A stretch of 64,000 nt of DNA from Butyrivibrio sp. GTDB taxonomy: Bacteria; Bacillota; Clostridia; Lachnospirales; Lachnospiraceae. The notes below the pieces were generated by a model that searched no databases, was not told the origin of the DNA, and saw nothing but the letters and a program-made list of their open reading frames with translations. The stretch is taken from contig SVGB01000003.1 in assembly GCA_015056565.1 (NCBI GenBank), forward strand, positions 1 through 64,000, written 5' to 3'. Positions 52,641 through 61,925 of the stretch are shown in pieces (the stretch's first letter is position 1; every line of letters starts with the position of its first letter). A program made the position numbers and the translations under genes.

Positions 52641-54449
52641 TTAACTTACTTCTTTAACCTTATAAATAACAAATACATCGCTGACAGTATCTATCTTGCT
52701 GATCTCTACGTTAATTCCTTTATCAAGATAGTAGTCCAAAAGCCAGTCTACATCATTAACTGTCTTGGACACCACATAGACATTGTCCTTAAGTATAGCA
52801 TCCTGCATGGACGAAAATCCCATGCTTTTTATCTTTTTGTAGTAAAGAGGGCTCTTACTTGCCCAGCCTCCCATGATGTCGTGAGCTGCAAAAGAATTGT
52901 CCACGTCCCTGAACATCTTCTCGGAAAAGGTCTTTTCATCTCCATCCGTCGCGGAAACGGAGGTATAAACATCTACAAAATAAAAGTCATCCGGATGCTC
53001 ATCAAAATATTCATAGAGAGCATCGTAGTGTATGCGCATCTTGTCTCTCTGGGCCATTTCATCACCGATAACACTTACCTGGTTTGGGATGAAGGCCAAA
53101 AATGCAATTAAAGCAGCTGCAAAGGTTGCAATTAAAACCGGCTTTTTCTCTTTTTGCCAATCCAGCATCATCCCAAGCAAAACTGCCATCTCCATTATAT
53201 ACAAAGGATGGGTGATCCTTATAGGGTCTCTGCCTCTTACTATGATGTAAAGCCAGAGAGTTGTCCTGCAGGCAAAGAGCAGGAATATTAGAAACAGTGA
53301 TAACTTCGCTTTCTTTTTGTCTTTGGAAAGGAGCGACAAAATTATCATTCCCAAATACAGTATTCCTGCGACAATGTTAAGAGGTGCATCTGTCATAGGG
53401 TATTCATAGCTCTTTTGATATGCAACATGTCTTAACCTGTACAGATAAAGCACAGCAGACTGAGTGAGCCTTGTAAAAAGAGGGACCTCATCAGTCTTTA
53501 GTTTGTCTGCATACTCAGCTACAGATCTAAGGACCTCGGTGTTTATATCATCGTCGATACCGAAGTTGTAATTGACCAAAAGCTCCTGCTCTGGCTCTGA
53601 AAGCTCTATGGAGTCATAGAACTCTTTGTTATCAGCGTATTCCGGAATATATTGAAAATCATAAAGCTCTGTCCTTGCATCAAACAGAGCATTAAACTCT
53701 TTCCAGCCTTGTGAGCTGTATGCCGCCCTGTGCCATAGCGTCGATACGATAAGCCCAAGGATGATCGCAAGACATAACAGCACATACTTTTTAAAGAGAC
53801 ATTTCTTTTCCCCATAGGTGGAAACTAAAATCCCTTCGTGGTAGCGGTCACAGATAAGTACCCTTGAGAGGCAAAACCTTATAAGTATACCCACTCCAAC
53901 TATCGGAAGGGTCAAAAGAAGCATCTCAGACCTCAGCAGATAGGCGATCACAATAAGTAAAACAGCCGGTATGAGATCCCATTTTTTGTCCTCATCGTGG
54001 GTCATTATTAGAAACGCAGCAGTAGCTGAAAGAAGTCCGCAGGTAAAGGTGTACTGCACAAACAAAAGATGGGACAGTATCCCGCCGGTAAAAAACGCAG
54101 CAATGAGGGCTGCAGCTAAGATCTTTACTACTTTATCCCCACACGCCTTTAATACTCTGCAAAACAGAATAAACATACAGCCAAACTGACTTATGCACAG
54201 AAAAATGCCGTACCAGTCAAGGCCCCTGTAAACTCTGTAGAGCAGAGCAATAAAGGCGCTTATTGGGTACAGCATCTGTATGTTGTGTCCTTCGGGAACT
54301 CCTGTATATGCTCCCGATAATATATCCTTCATCAGGACATCGTCATTAAGGTCAAAGTAAAAGTCGCCAAGAAAAGCTACCAGAACAAGAACAAGCAGCA
54401 CTAAAACAGCTGAAGCTATGTAGTTCATGTTAAAGGGCTTTTTTTCCAT
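52641..54449 (-). CDS. Multi-span membrane protein, GT-C-like
   Basis: A 602-residue protein with one early span, an external DFYFDLNDDVLMKDIL motif (the Asp pair after the first helix typical of GT-C enzymes), about ten more spans and a C-terminal external domain of about 130 residues (VDVYTSVSATDGDEKTF onward). I do not recognise a named family. The location between the GNAT and WecE-like genes suggests it adds or positions the same amino sugar on the growing polymer, but this is inference. Confidence 0.6.
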   Translation of the reverse strand: MEKKPFNMNYIASAVLVLLVLVLVAFLGDFYFDLNDDVLMKDILSGAYTGVPEGHNIQMLYPISAFIALLYRVYRGLDWYGIFLCISQFGCMFILFCRVLKACGDKVVKILAAALIAAFFTGGILSHLLFVQYTFTCGLLSATAAFLIMTHDEDKKWDLIPAVLLIVIAYLLRSEMLLLTLPIVGVGILIRFCLSRVLICDRYHEGILVSTYGEKKCLFKKYVLLCLAIILGLIVSTLWHRAAYSSQGWKEFNALFDARTELYDFQYIPEYADNKEFYDSIELSEPEQELLVNYNFGIDDDINTEVLRSVAEYADKLKTDEVPLFTRLTQSAVLYLYRLRHVAYQKSYEYPMTDAPLNIVAGILYLGMIILSLLSKDKKKAKLSLFLIFLLFACRTTLWLYIIVRGRDPIRITHPLYIMEMAVLLGMMLDWQKEKKPVLIATFAAALIAFLAFIPNQVSVIGDEMAQRDKMRIHYDALYEYFDEHPDDFYFVDVYTSVSATDGDEKTFSEKMFRDVDNSFAAHDIMGGWASKSPLYYKKIKSMGFSSMQDAILKDNVYVVSKTVNDVDWLLDYYLDKGINVEISKIDTVSDVFVIYKVKEVS

Positions 54450-54462
54450 GCAAAGGCTCCTA

Positions 54463-55599
54463 TCAGTTAAACTTGTAGAACTCCTTGACCCTCATAACCA
54501 CCTCGTCAATATCTTCATTGGTAAGCTTGTAGTACATAGGAAGTCTTAAGAGTCTCTCGCTCTCTTTGGTTGTGTATCTGTCTTCTCCTCTGAATTCGCT
54601 GTATTTAAGTCCAGCCTTTGAAGAGTGAAGAGGTACATAATGAGAAGCAGGAAGGATGTCGTTACTTGTAAGATACTTGATAAGTCCCTGTCTCTCCTCA
54701 AAGTCCTTACACTTGATGTAGAACATGTGCGCATTGTGCTGACATTCTTCTGGCACAAAAGGAAGTTCAATGAGGCCTTTCTCCTTAAGTGGTGTAAGAG
54801 CCTCCATGTATCTGTTGTAATGATCTAATCTGTCGTTATTGATCTCATCTGCCTTCTGAAGCTGAGCATAGAGATATGCGGCGTTCATATCACTTGGAAG
54901 GAATGAAGAACCTGGCATGATCCAGCTGTACTTATCAACCTTGCCAAGCTTGTAAAGTGTCCTGTTAGTACCCTTCTCACGAATGATGATGGCGTTATCT
55001 ACATAGGTCTCATCCCTCAGAAGCAGCGCTCCGCCTTCACCCATACTGTAGTTCTTGGTCTCGTGGAAGCTGTAGTTACCAAAATCACCAATAGAGCCAA
55101 GGGCTTTTCCTTTGTAGCTTGCCATAACGCCCTGAGCTGCATCCTCAATTACAATGAGGTTGTGTCTCTTGGCAATATCCATGATGGTATCCATCTCGCA
55201 GCCAACTCCTGCGTAGTGAACCGGAACAATTGCTCTTGTCTTAGGAGTGATTGCCTGTTCGATCAGCTTTTCATCGATATTCATGGTGTCAGGTCTGATA
55301 TCAACGAATACCACCTTGGCACCTCTAAGCACGAATGCATTGGCTGTTGAAACGAAGGTGTATGAAGGCATGATAACTTCATCTCCCTCCTTGATCTCAG
55401 CAAGTATAGCAGCCATCTCTGTTGCATGGGTGCATGATGTTGTCAAAAGAGCTTTTGATACCCCTGTTTTTTTCTCGATCCACTCATTATCAAGGGCCGT
55501 GTATTTACCATCGCCACAGATCTTCTGCGCCTCTACACACTCTTTTATGTAATCAAACTCGCATCCTGTATAAGGTGGTACATTAAAATTTATACGCAT
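54463..55599 (-). CDS. wecE-like: WecE/RffA-like dTDP-4-amino-4,6-dideoxygalactose transaminase
   Basis: A 378-residue PLP enzyme of the DegT family. INFNVPPYTGCEFDYIKECVEA and CGDGKYTALDNEWIEKKTG are the distinctive N-terminal segments of WecE (RffA). SFHETKNYSMGEGGAL carries the PLP lysine and VIEDAAQGV the ring-stacking Asp. WecE converts dTDP-4-keto-6-deoxyglucose to dTDP-Fuc4N. No rmlA or rmlB is in the window, so the substrate must come from elsewhere. This is the second sugar aminotransferase in the locus and differs clearly from the PglE-like one. Confidence 0.88.
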   Translation of the reverse strand: MRINFNVPPYTGCEFDYIKECVEAQKICGDGKYTALDNEWIEKKTGVSKALLTTSCTHATEMAAILAEIKEGDEVIMPSYTFVSTANAFVLRGAKVVFVDIRPDTMNIDEKLIEQAITPKTRAIVPVHYAGVGCEMDTIMDIAKRHNLIVIEDAAQGVMASYKGKALGSIGDFGNYSFHETKNYSMGEGGALLLRDETYVDNAIIIREKGTNRTLYKLGKVDKYSWIMPGSSFLPSDMNAAYLYAQLQKADEINNDRLDHYNRYMEALTPLKEKGLIELPFVPEECQHNAHMFYIKCKDFEERQGLIKYLTSNDILPASHYVPLHSSKAGLKYSEFRGEDRYTTKESERLLRLPMYYKLTNEDIDEVVMRVKEFYKFN

Positions 55600-55630
55600 T
55601 TATCTTCCTCCTATAAATACCTTTGGTGTT

Positions 55631-56101
55631 TCAGTCTTTTTTCCTAAAAACAATAAGCTTACTTATAACATAGTTCAGAACTATTACTACAAACGTTGCT
55701 CCAAGCTTAACTGGCATCTTGGGCCATGCAAGCAAAGTAATGAAGATAAAGATCAGTACATCCTCAACTACAAGGGTAAACAGCCTTCCTGCTGTAAAAG
55801 AACCTGCCTGCTTAAGGAAGTCCTTAGTGTTATCAACCTTACCGTCAAACACCCAGGTTCTGTTGGTAAAGAACTGGAATGCAACGCATATTACCCAGTC
55901 AATTGAGTTGTTGATAACCTCGTTGATGTGCATCACGCTGTCCATGAACCAGAACAGGAACAGACTCAGGAAAAATGTCAGGCCTCCGAAAAAGAGGTAC
56001 ATAAGCCCTTCCTTGTGCTTGGTATAAAATGGTTCGAATATATTCAGAACAGGCAAAGACATTATCTTGTCAAAAATATCTTTCTTCTTTGTATCTTCCA
56101 T
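55631..56101 (-). CDS. gtrA-like: GtrA-family membrane protein
   Basis: A 156-residue protein with four membrane spans; YLFFGGLTFFLSLFLFW and WVICVAFQFFTNRTWVFDG are the characteristic GtrA segments. GtrA-type proteins are thought to flip undecaprenyl-phosphate sugars made by GtrB. Together with the GtrB-like gene and a GT-C partner it completes the three-part side-chain system known from O-antigen modification. It lies between a GT-C-like gene and the WecE-like gene. Confidence 0.87.
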   Translation of the reverse strand: MEDTKKKDIFDKIMSLPVLNIFEPFYTKHKEGLMYLFFGGLTFFLSLFLFWFMDSVMHINEVINNSIDWVICVAFQFFTNRTWVFDGKVDNTKDFLKQAGSFTAGRLFTLVVEDVLIFIFITLLAWPKMPVKLGATFVVIVLNYVISKLIVFRKKD

Positions 56102-56124
56102 AAATCCTTAATTACTCCTTACTG

Positions 56125-57870
56125 TTAGTTCAAAGGGACATAAACCATAAATCTGTCACTCTCAAAAACCTTATTATAATCATTGGAAGCAATATAGTCC
56201 ATCAAAACATCTTTTTTGGCGTCGATGTTGGCATATTCAGGCAGGTTACACCCCATGATGATCACAGGAGCGTCTCCCCCTAAACCTGAAACCCTTAAAA
56301 GCTCATCACTGAACTTTGAAGTGCTGTAGCTGTCAAGATCCGGCCAAACAGTATTTATTGCAGGCTCAATGTCAAAGATGTAGGCAAGTCCCGGCACTTC
56401 ACCAAAGAAAATAGCTTTTTTATCCAGAAGATTCTTTTCCTCAAGCGCCCTGTACAGCTCATTTACAGAGTCTGCGTTGTAGGCAGTGGTAGCCATGGAG
56501 GAAACCTTTGGCACATTGACGCATCCATCTCTCTTTTCTCCGCCATCTCCGTCAAGGAATGCAAAGTTAATGTGGAAAAGAGTTCCCTGGATCGCCAAAA
56601 CTATTATCACCATTGTGACCATTGCCTGCCAGGGGAAATGGTGATCACTTTCTCCAAGCCTGAACATCAGCCTTCTAAGGAGCCATAAGGTCACAGGAGC
56701 CACAAAGAAAAGGTTGTTGATAACAGGAAATGTATAGTTGTTGCTGCCTATGGGCGTTATAAGGATGACCATAAGCGCGGCAAAAGCAAGGGTCTGTTCC
56801 TGTTTGTTGCCATTAAGGACTCCGGTAGATCCGATCACAGAAAGGACAACAGCGATTATCACAAACATCATAGCCGCCTGGAACATGGAGTCATAATAGC
56901 GGTAATTTCTGGTAAATACCCCGCCTGCAAAATAGTATCTGACAAGTACCAAAAGCCCTGCTATGTACAAAAGTTTTTTTCCCAAAACATATCTGCCCGG
57001 CAGGAGATTGAACATGATAATGCCTGCTGCCACGCAGGGTAACATGATGACCATATCTTTTAACGTGGTGCCGTAGGCTGACAGGATGGATGCGATCATT
57101 CCTGACGCTGTGTAGTCAGAAGCTCCCTCTGTCATTCCAAATAGTGATCCGATCATATTAAAATAGGCAGTTGGTCCGTACATTCCACTGATGATAAGAA
57201 GTGGTAATGCAATACCTATAAGAAATCCGCCAATGCAGGAAAGCGTCTTTTTAACAGTCTCTAAAAACTTTCCGCCAGTAACTATCTGATAAAACCACAA
57301 AACAAGAATAAGAGCAGTCTCCACAATGTTTGGAAATCTGACCATAACATTAAGACCAAGGCAGATTCCTGCAAGAACAAGGAACAGATTTTGCCTCTCC
57401 CACTCAAACATTCCAAGAAAGAGACACAAAAGCCCCAATGTAAAAAACAGGTAAGTTAAGTAGTTATACAAAATAACCCTGGGACACCAACAAAGGCTTA
57501 AGCTGATAAACTCTCCAATAAAGATCATCCAGCCTGGCATCCATTTCTGAAGCACATAGTAGGATATCAACGCGATAAGGCTGATGATAAAGCTGCAATA
57601 TATGCTCATTCCCAGCATTGTTCCTGCAAAGGGCAGCTTCATGATGGCCCTTCCTGTGACATTGGCAAGGAAGGTAGAAAGTCCCCACATGGGATCTATT
57701 ACCGGAAGGAACTCATAGTTCGAGAGCCCATAGGTAGTATCTGTGATATCAAGTCCCTGAGATACTCCGACAAGCGGATAAAGCAGTAGTATCAGCGGAA
57801 AGAGATACTTTTCCAAGGGAGCCTGATATTTTTTGAAGTTGTAAAAATAACTCCTGAAAGTTTTTAGCAT
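56125..57870 (-). CDS. Multi-span membrane protein, GT-C-like
   Basis: About 581 residues with roughly 11-12 spans. After the first span comes GLDITDTTYGLSNYEF, an acidic external loop in the place where GT-C transferases bind metal and donor. A C-terminal external domain of about 130 residues (from CVNVPKVSSMATT) follows the last span. It resembles uncharacterised membrane proteins of Lachnospiraceae glycan loci; I infer an outer-face glycosyltransferase. The frame opens at a GTG (57885), but ATG 57870 overlaps the acyltransferase stop and has AAGGA close by. Confidence 0.58.
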   Translation of the reverse strand: MLKTFRSYFYNFKKYQAPLEKYLFPLILLLYPLVGVSQGLDITDTTYGLSNYEFLPVIDPMWGLSTFLANVTGRAIMKLPFAGTMLGMSIYCSFIISLIALISYYVLQKWMPGWMIFIGEFISLSLCWCPRVILYNYLTYLFFTLGLLCLFLGMFEWERQNLFLVLAGICLGLNVMVRFPNIVETALILVLWFYQIVTGGKFLETVKKTLSCIGGFLIGIALPLLIISGMYGPTAYFNMIGSLFGMTEGASDYTASGMIASILSAYGTTLKDMVIMLPCVAAGIIMFNLLPGRYVLGKKLLYIAGLLVLVRYYFAGGVFTRNYRYYDSMFQAAMMFVIIAVVLSVIGSTGVLNGNKQEQTLAFAALMVILITPIGSNNYTFPVINNLFFVAPVTLWLLRRLMFRLGESDHHFPWQAMVTMVIIVLAIQGTLFHINFAFLDGDGGEKRDGCVNVPKVSSMATTAYNADSVNELYRALEEKNLLDKKAIFFGEVPGLAYIFDIEPAINTVWPDLDSYSTSKFSDELLRVSGLGGDAPVIIMGCNLPEYANIDAKKDVLMDYIASNDYNKVFESDRFMVYVPLN

Positions 57871-58997
57871 AGATCCTTGTCCCACTGTCTTAGCTTTTTA
57901 AACAGCCATGTATCATGAAGGACTCTTCCAAGGAAATCAAAAATGATCTTCCTTATCCAGTCCACAAAAACTCCTGCAAAGAATACGATCACTATCGACC
58001 TTACATAATGCCATGCAAACATTATCACACTGCCAGTTGGAACCTCTCCAAAAAGATGCTCCATCCACACAACCCACCTGTCCCTTATCTCAAGATGCAT
58101 GTGAACAAGGTACACACCAAAGGTAAGTGGACCAAGGAACCTGACTACATCTGCAAGCTTTCCCTCTTTCATCCTGTAGAACCTGAAAAATGAAAACAGG
58201 CCCAAAGATCCTGTTAAGGTAAAGAAAAAGTTAAGATGCGTTGGAACTGTGGCATAGTAGTTGAATCGTCCAGTCTTAAGATTGATGTAATGAAGCATCA
58301 CCGTCATAGCAAAGATCATAAGGCAGGAAAAGACAAATACAAGCCCGCTCCTTTTTGCGTTATAAAAAAGTACCACGTCATATTTTCTGATATAAGCAGC
58401 AATGAGGTACAGGCAGATAAACCAGCCAAAGTCGTAGCCATATTTATCAGTTACGAACATGACTGGAACAATGCTCTTAATAAAGCAGAACCATACAAGG
58501 AGCCCCAGGATCGTCCATTTGAGCTGCTTCCTTGAAAGGGTGTTTACAGCTGCGTTCATGATCGGTGACAAAACGTACATGATGATGTAGGCAGTCACAA
58601 ACCAGTAGTGCTCAGACGATATGGGAAACAGGTACTGCCCCATCTTAAATACTGAGTTGCCGGAATGAACGATATATGAGCCCACAAGGATCATTGCCAG
58701 AGATATGGCTATGGTATAGAAATATACCTGTGCAATAAGACTGACTAGTCGACTGGGCTTCACGTTAGACTTAGACATGAAATAGCCACTTAAAAGGACA
58801 TAAACATTAAGTCCTGTGATAGCAAAGCTCTCAAGAAGTGTTGCAAACAGCTGAACCTTAGTGGCTGGTGTCCCAAGCCCCATCAAAGCATTGGCATGCA
58901 GATTGTAATGCAGTGTTACGATCATAAACATTGCTATGACCCTTAAGAGCTCGAAATTTGCATCCCTCTTTTTAATTGATCCCACAGCTCCACTCAT
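57864..58997 (-). CDS. Acyltransferase-3 (OafA/NodX-like) membrane O-acyltransferase
   Basis: A polytopic protein of about 377 residues. NFELLRVIAMFMIVTLHYN is the diagnostic first span with the catalytic Arg and His. LLSGYFMSKSN, EHYWFVTAYIIMYVLSP and FGVYLVHMH follow, and about ten spans are seen. This family moves acetyl or succinyl groups onto sugars of surface polymers. The open frame extends to 59039, overlapping the ABC gene by 26 bases; ATG 58997 has GGAGG four bases upstream and is taken here, with the longer start possible. Confidence 0.85.
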   Translation of the reverse strand: MSGAVGSIKKRDANFELLRVIAMFMIVTLHYNLHANALMGLGTPATKVQLFATLLESFAITGLNVYVLLSGYFMSKSNVKPSRLVSLIAQVYFYTIAISLAMILVGSYIVHSGNSVFKMGQYLFPISSEHYWFVTAYIIMYVLSPIMNAAVNTLSRKQLKWTILGLLVWFCFIKSIVPVMFVTDKYGYDFGWFICLYLIAAYIRKYDVVLFYNAKRSGLVFVFSCLMIFAMTVMLHYINLKTGRFNYYATVPTHLNFFFTLTGSLGLFSFFRFYRMKEGKLADVVRFLGPLTFGVYLVHMHLEIRDRWVVWMEHLFGEVPTGSVIMFAWHYVRSIVIVFFAGVFVDWIRKIIFDFLGRVLHDTWLFKKLRQWDKDLC

Positions 58998-59013
58998 AAC
59001 GCCTCCAACATGA

Positions 59014-60765
59014 TCATCTTTCGCGAACTGCTTTTCCATCCCTTATTCCATATATCATATCGCACTTTTCAATGGTCTGGAGCCTGTGCGCTATGATCAC
59101 CAGAGTCTTCTTGCCATGGAGTCTGTTGATGGAATCCATGATAGCTGCCTCTGTGTCGTTATCAAGAGCTGATGTTGCCTCATCTAAAACCAGTACTTCA
59201 GGGTCTTCGAAAAGAGCTCTCGCAATACCGATCCTCTGTCTCTGTCCACCGGATAATCTGATACCTCTTTCACCTATTTCAGTATCAAGTCCCTCTGGAA
59301 GTTCTTTTACAAATGTATCAAGCGCTGCCTCTGAAAGAGCCTGCCAAACCCTGGCATCATCTATCTCTTCCTCCGGAATACCAAAGGCAACGTTTTTCCT
59401 GATAGTGGAATCAGTCATAAATATGGTCTGGGGAATGTAGCCCACGTTCTTGAGCCATCCCTTGTAATTGGTATTAACATCTACGCCGTCAGCTGAGATC
59501 TTTCCTTTTTCCGGCTCTAAAAGTCCAAGAAGTACATCTACAATTGTGGTCTTGCCTGCTCCCGATGTACCTACGATTCCTACGCTCTTACCTACCGGGA
59601 TCTCCATATCAGCCCCGTTTAAAACATATTTGTCAGAGTTGGGGTATTTGTATGTTATACCTTCCAGTTTGATGGAATTATGGACCGGAAGCTTTTCAAT
59701 CTGGCTCTTGGTGCGGTAATCCTCGCTGTTGTAAGAAATGGACTCATCATGGATCTCATCCTGAAGGTTCTCACTTACATTGTCCAGAAATGGCTCAAAA
59801 TACGCGATGCTTGTCAGGAAGTTGTTGATCCTGTTGGCACTTGGAAGAAGTCTTGCTGCTGCAGCTGCAAGAACTGTAAGCTGTGGAAGCAGCGAAGTTA
59901 AGCTGGTTCCCTGAGCCATAACAAAGAGCATATATCCTATCATGCCCGCAATAGCTATGGTCTCAATGAGAAGCCTTGGGGTTGAGTTGTAGAGATTGTA
60001 CTTCTGAACTGCATTTACATACCCTGCACCGCAGTCAGCATATCCGTTTATGAAGTAATTCTCCTTTGCTGCAACTTTGATCTCTTTTATTCCTGTTACT
60101 GATTCGTAGATCCATTTATAAAGTCCGCTGTAGTAATCCTGATTGTCCTTACCAGCCTTGACCATCACAGGCTTTATCACAAACTTGATGACAAGAAGGA
60201 CTATTACAAGAAGTGTTGCTATAGTAAGAGTCATCCTTGCATCCTGGCTAAGAAGGATAGCAACAAGGCACACAAACACTATGATCTCACTGGTAAGCTG
60301 AAGGCAGCTAAGGATCAGGGCATACAGGTTGTTGACGTCAGAAGTGATATTTCTCTGGATAACTGTAGTGTCAGCATTTAAGTAGTATTCATAAGGCCTT
60401 TGCATGAAATTGATCATCATGCGGCGGGATGTTGCAAACTGATTGGTGTAAACAAAACGAAGCTGTACCACATTCATAAAGTACAGAAATACATTTTTTA
60501 CTATGAATACCAGAATGATGGACACCATTATTATGGCTGCCAGCTGGGTGGTACTTGTAAGGTTAAAAAGGTTGTAGATTCCTGATAAGATGCTGCTCTC
60601 CTCTACCTTCTCAGGGTCAATGACAACTTGCATAACGGGTGCTATCATTGCAATTCCAAGGGACTCAAGGACGCCTCCTATTAACATCAGCACCACAATT
60701 CCCACCATCTGCGATTTCTGCTTCCTGTCCAGAAGCACTTTTAACTTGCTGTAGATCTTACGCAT
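59014..60765 (-). CDS. PglK-like ABC exporter (fused permease-ATPase), second copy
   Basis: A 583-residue half-transporter built like the copy at 18.5-20.3 kb: six spans, then an ATPase with VGTSGAGKTT, IRLSGGQRQR, VLDEATSALDN and IIAHR. Shared segments such as STPRLLIET and NRINNFLTSIAYF (NALPRLLIET and NRINTYLAEIAYN in the first copy) show the two are paralogues, diverged beyond recent duplication. It probably flips an undecaprenyl-linked glycan. It starts three bases after the GT2 gene and is followed by the acyltransferase. Confidence 0.86.
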   Translation of the reverse strand: MRKIYSKLKVLLDRKQKSQMVGIVVLMLIGGVLESLGIAMIAPVMQVVIDPEKVEESSILSGIYNLFNLTSTTQLAAIIMVSIILVFIVKNVFLYFMNVVQLRFVYTNQFATSRRMMINFMQRPYEYYLNADTTVIQRNITSDVNNLYALILSCLQLTSEIIVFVCLVAILLSQDARMTLTIATLLVIVLLVIKFVIKPVMVKAGKDNQDYYSGLYKWIYESVTGIKEIKVAAKENYFINGYADCGAGYVNAVQKYNLYNSTPRLLIETIAIAGMIGYMLFVMAQGTSLTSLLPQLTVLAAAAARLLPSANRINNFLTSIAYFEPFLDNVSENLQDEIHDESISYNSEDYRTKSQIEKLPVHNSIKLEGITYKYPNSDKYVLNGADMEIPVGKSVGIVGTSGAGKTTIVDVLLGLLEPEKGKISADGVDVNTNYKGWLKNVGYIPQTIFMTDSTIRKNVAFGIPEEEIDDARVWQALSEAALDTFVKELPEGLDTEIGERGIRLSGGQRQRIGIARALFEDPEVLVLDEATSALDNDTEAAIMDSINRLHGKKTLVIIAHRLQTIEKCDMIYGIRDGKAVRER

Positions 60766-60768
60766 TAA

Positions 60769-61833
60769 TTAGCTTTTCCTTCCGCTTTTCAGGTCTCTGT
60801 AAAACCACAGAAGCCTGTAGTAAATATAAAAAAACAGATGCGATTTCATCTGAAAACCTATGAGCTTTTTCTCTTCCGGATGTATCTTCTCCTGGTAATA
60901 GGGATTACTCTGGAAATTTGGAAAAGTTTTTTTCATCTCTTTTCCAAGGGCTTTTGTAAAGTTATAGCAATCTTTAACTTTGTATTTTTTTGGCATGGCA
61001 GAGAACAATGTATTGATATAAAATAACACAGTGTATTGAAATTCTATCTCTGAAAGATAGTCTTCGTAGTAGCCATTTGCCTTTGCTTCACTTACTATCA
61101 TCCTGCCAGCAACCATTCTGTCCTCAAGGTTCTTTTTTGAAATGCTGTGAACAGTAGAAGCGTTGTGCTGGTAGTAGTAGTAAAGAGGCTCCTGAATATA
61201 TTCAAAGTGCCTCACCCTTGTCATCCAGGTGTTGCTGACTGCATTGTCTTCATAAAAAATATTCTCAGGGAATACATCAAGCATATCCTTAGTGCCAGGC
61301 TTGTAGTCCCCAAGGATCAGCTCTCTTTTATAAACCTTTACCACCAGGCTTCCGGTCTCAATAAGGAGCTTTTTATACTTGTCCCTGTCCATGACGCCTG
61401 TCTGCTCAAAATTGTTGTTGTGCACCACTTCCCCAACCTTGAAGCTGTGTTCATAGGTAAGGTTATAGTCACAGCCAACCATGTCAGCCCCTGTTTCCTC
61501 AGCCTTACTTAAGAGTTTCTCATAGTAGTCAGGAGTGATCCAGTCATCTGCATCGATAAATCCCAGCCACTCACCTTTTGCAATGGCAAGTCCGATATTC
61601 TTGGCTCCTCCCTGGTGGAGGTTTTTCTCTGAATGGATAGCAATAAACTTATCAGGGTATTTCTCCTGATAATGATTTAAAACTTCCATTGAGCCATCTG
61701 TAGAGCAGTCGTCAACTGCAATAATCTCATATGAGCCATCTTCAAGGGTCTGCGAAACAAGACTGTCAAGACAATACTCCAGCCTTCCATCATCTGCCAT
61801 ATTATAAACAGGCACTACTACACTAAGTTTCAC
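60769..61833 (-). CDS. GT2 family glycosyltransferase
   Basis: A 354-residue GT-A enzyme starting at GTG, with GGGGGAT seven bases upstream and a strong promoter in front. LSVVVPVYNMADDGRLEYCL, AVDDCSTDGSMEVL and GFIDADDWITPDYY identify family 2. A basic C-terminus (YRDLKSGRKS) may contact the membrane. It leads the transcription unit that continues with the ABC exporter and acyltransferase genes. The donor sugar is unknown. Confidence 0.87.
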   Translation of the reverse strand: MKLSVVVPVYNMADDGRLEYCLDSLVSQTLEDGSYEIIAVDDCSTDGSMEVLNHYQEKYPDKFIAIHSEKNLHQGGAKNIGLAIAKGEWLGFIDADDWITPDYYEKLLSKAEETGADMVGCDYNLTYEHSFKVGEVVHNNNFEQTGVMDRDKYKKLLIETGSLVVKVYKRELILGDYKPGTKDMLDVFPENIFYEDNAVSNTWMTRVRHFEYIQEPLYYYYQHNASTVHSISKKNLEDRMVAGRMIVSEAKANGYYEDYLSEIEFQYTVLFYINTLFSAMPKKYKVKDCYNFTKALGKEMKKTFPNFQSNPYYQEKIHPEEKKLIGFQMKSHLFFYIYYRLLWFYRDLKSGRKS

Positions 61834-61881
61834 AGGTTATCCCCCAAATCCCAATTTCTCAGGCGTCAAAGTAACTAAAAA

Positions 61882-61910
61882 ATTATATAATAAGACTCTT
61901 TAAAGGTCAA
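61882..61910 (-). promoter_or_regulatory. Strong sigmaA-type promoter for the GT2-ABC-acyltransferase unit
   Basis: On the minus strand, TTGACC (61910-61905), a 17-base spacer and a perfect TATAAT (61887-61882) stand about 50 bases before the GTG start of the GT2 gene. This is the best promoter match seen in the window. Confidence 0.75.
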
Positions 61911-61925
61911 AAATACTGGCTCTTC

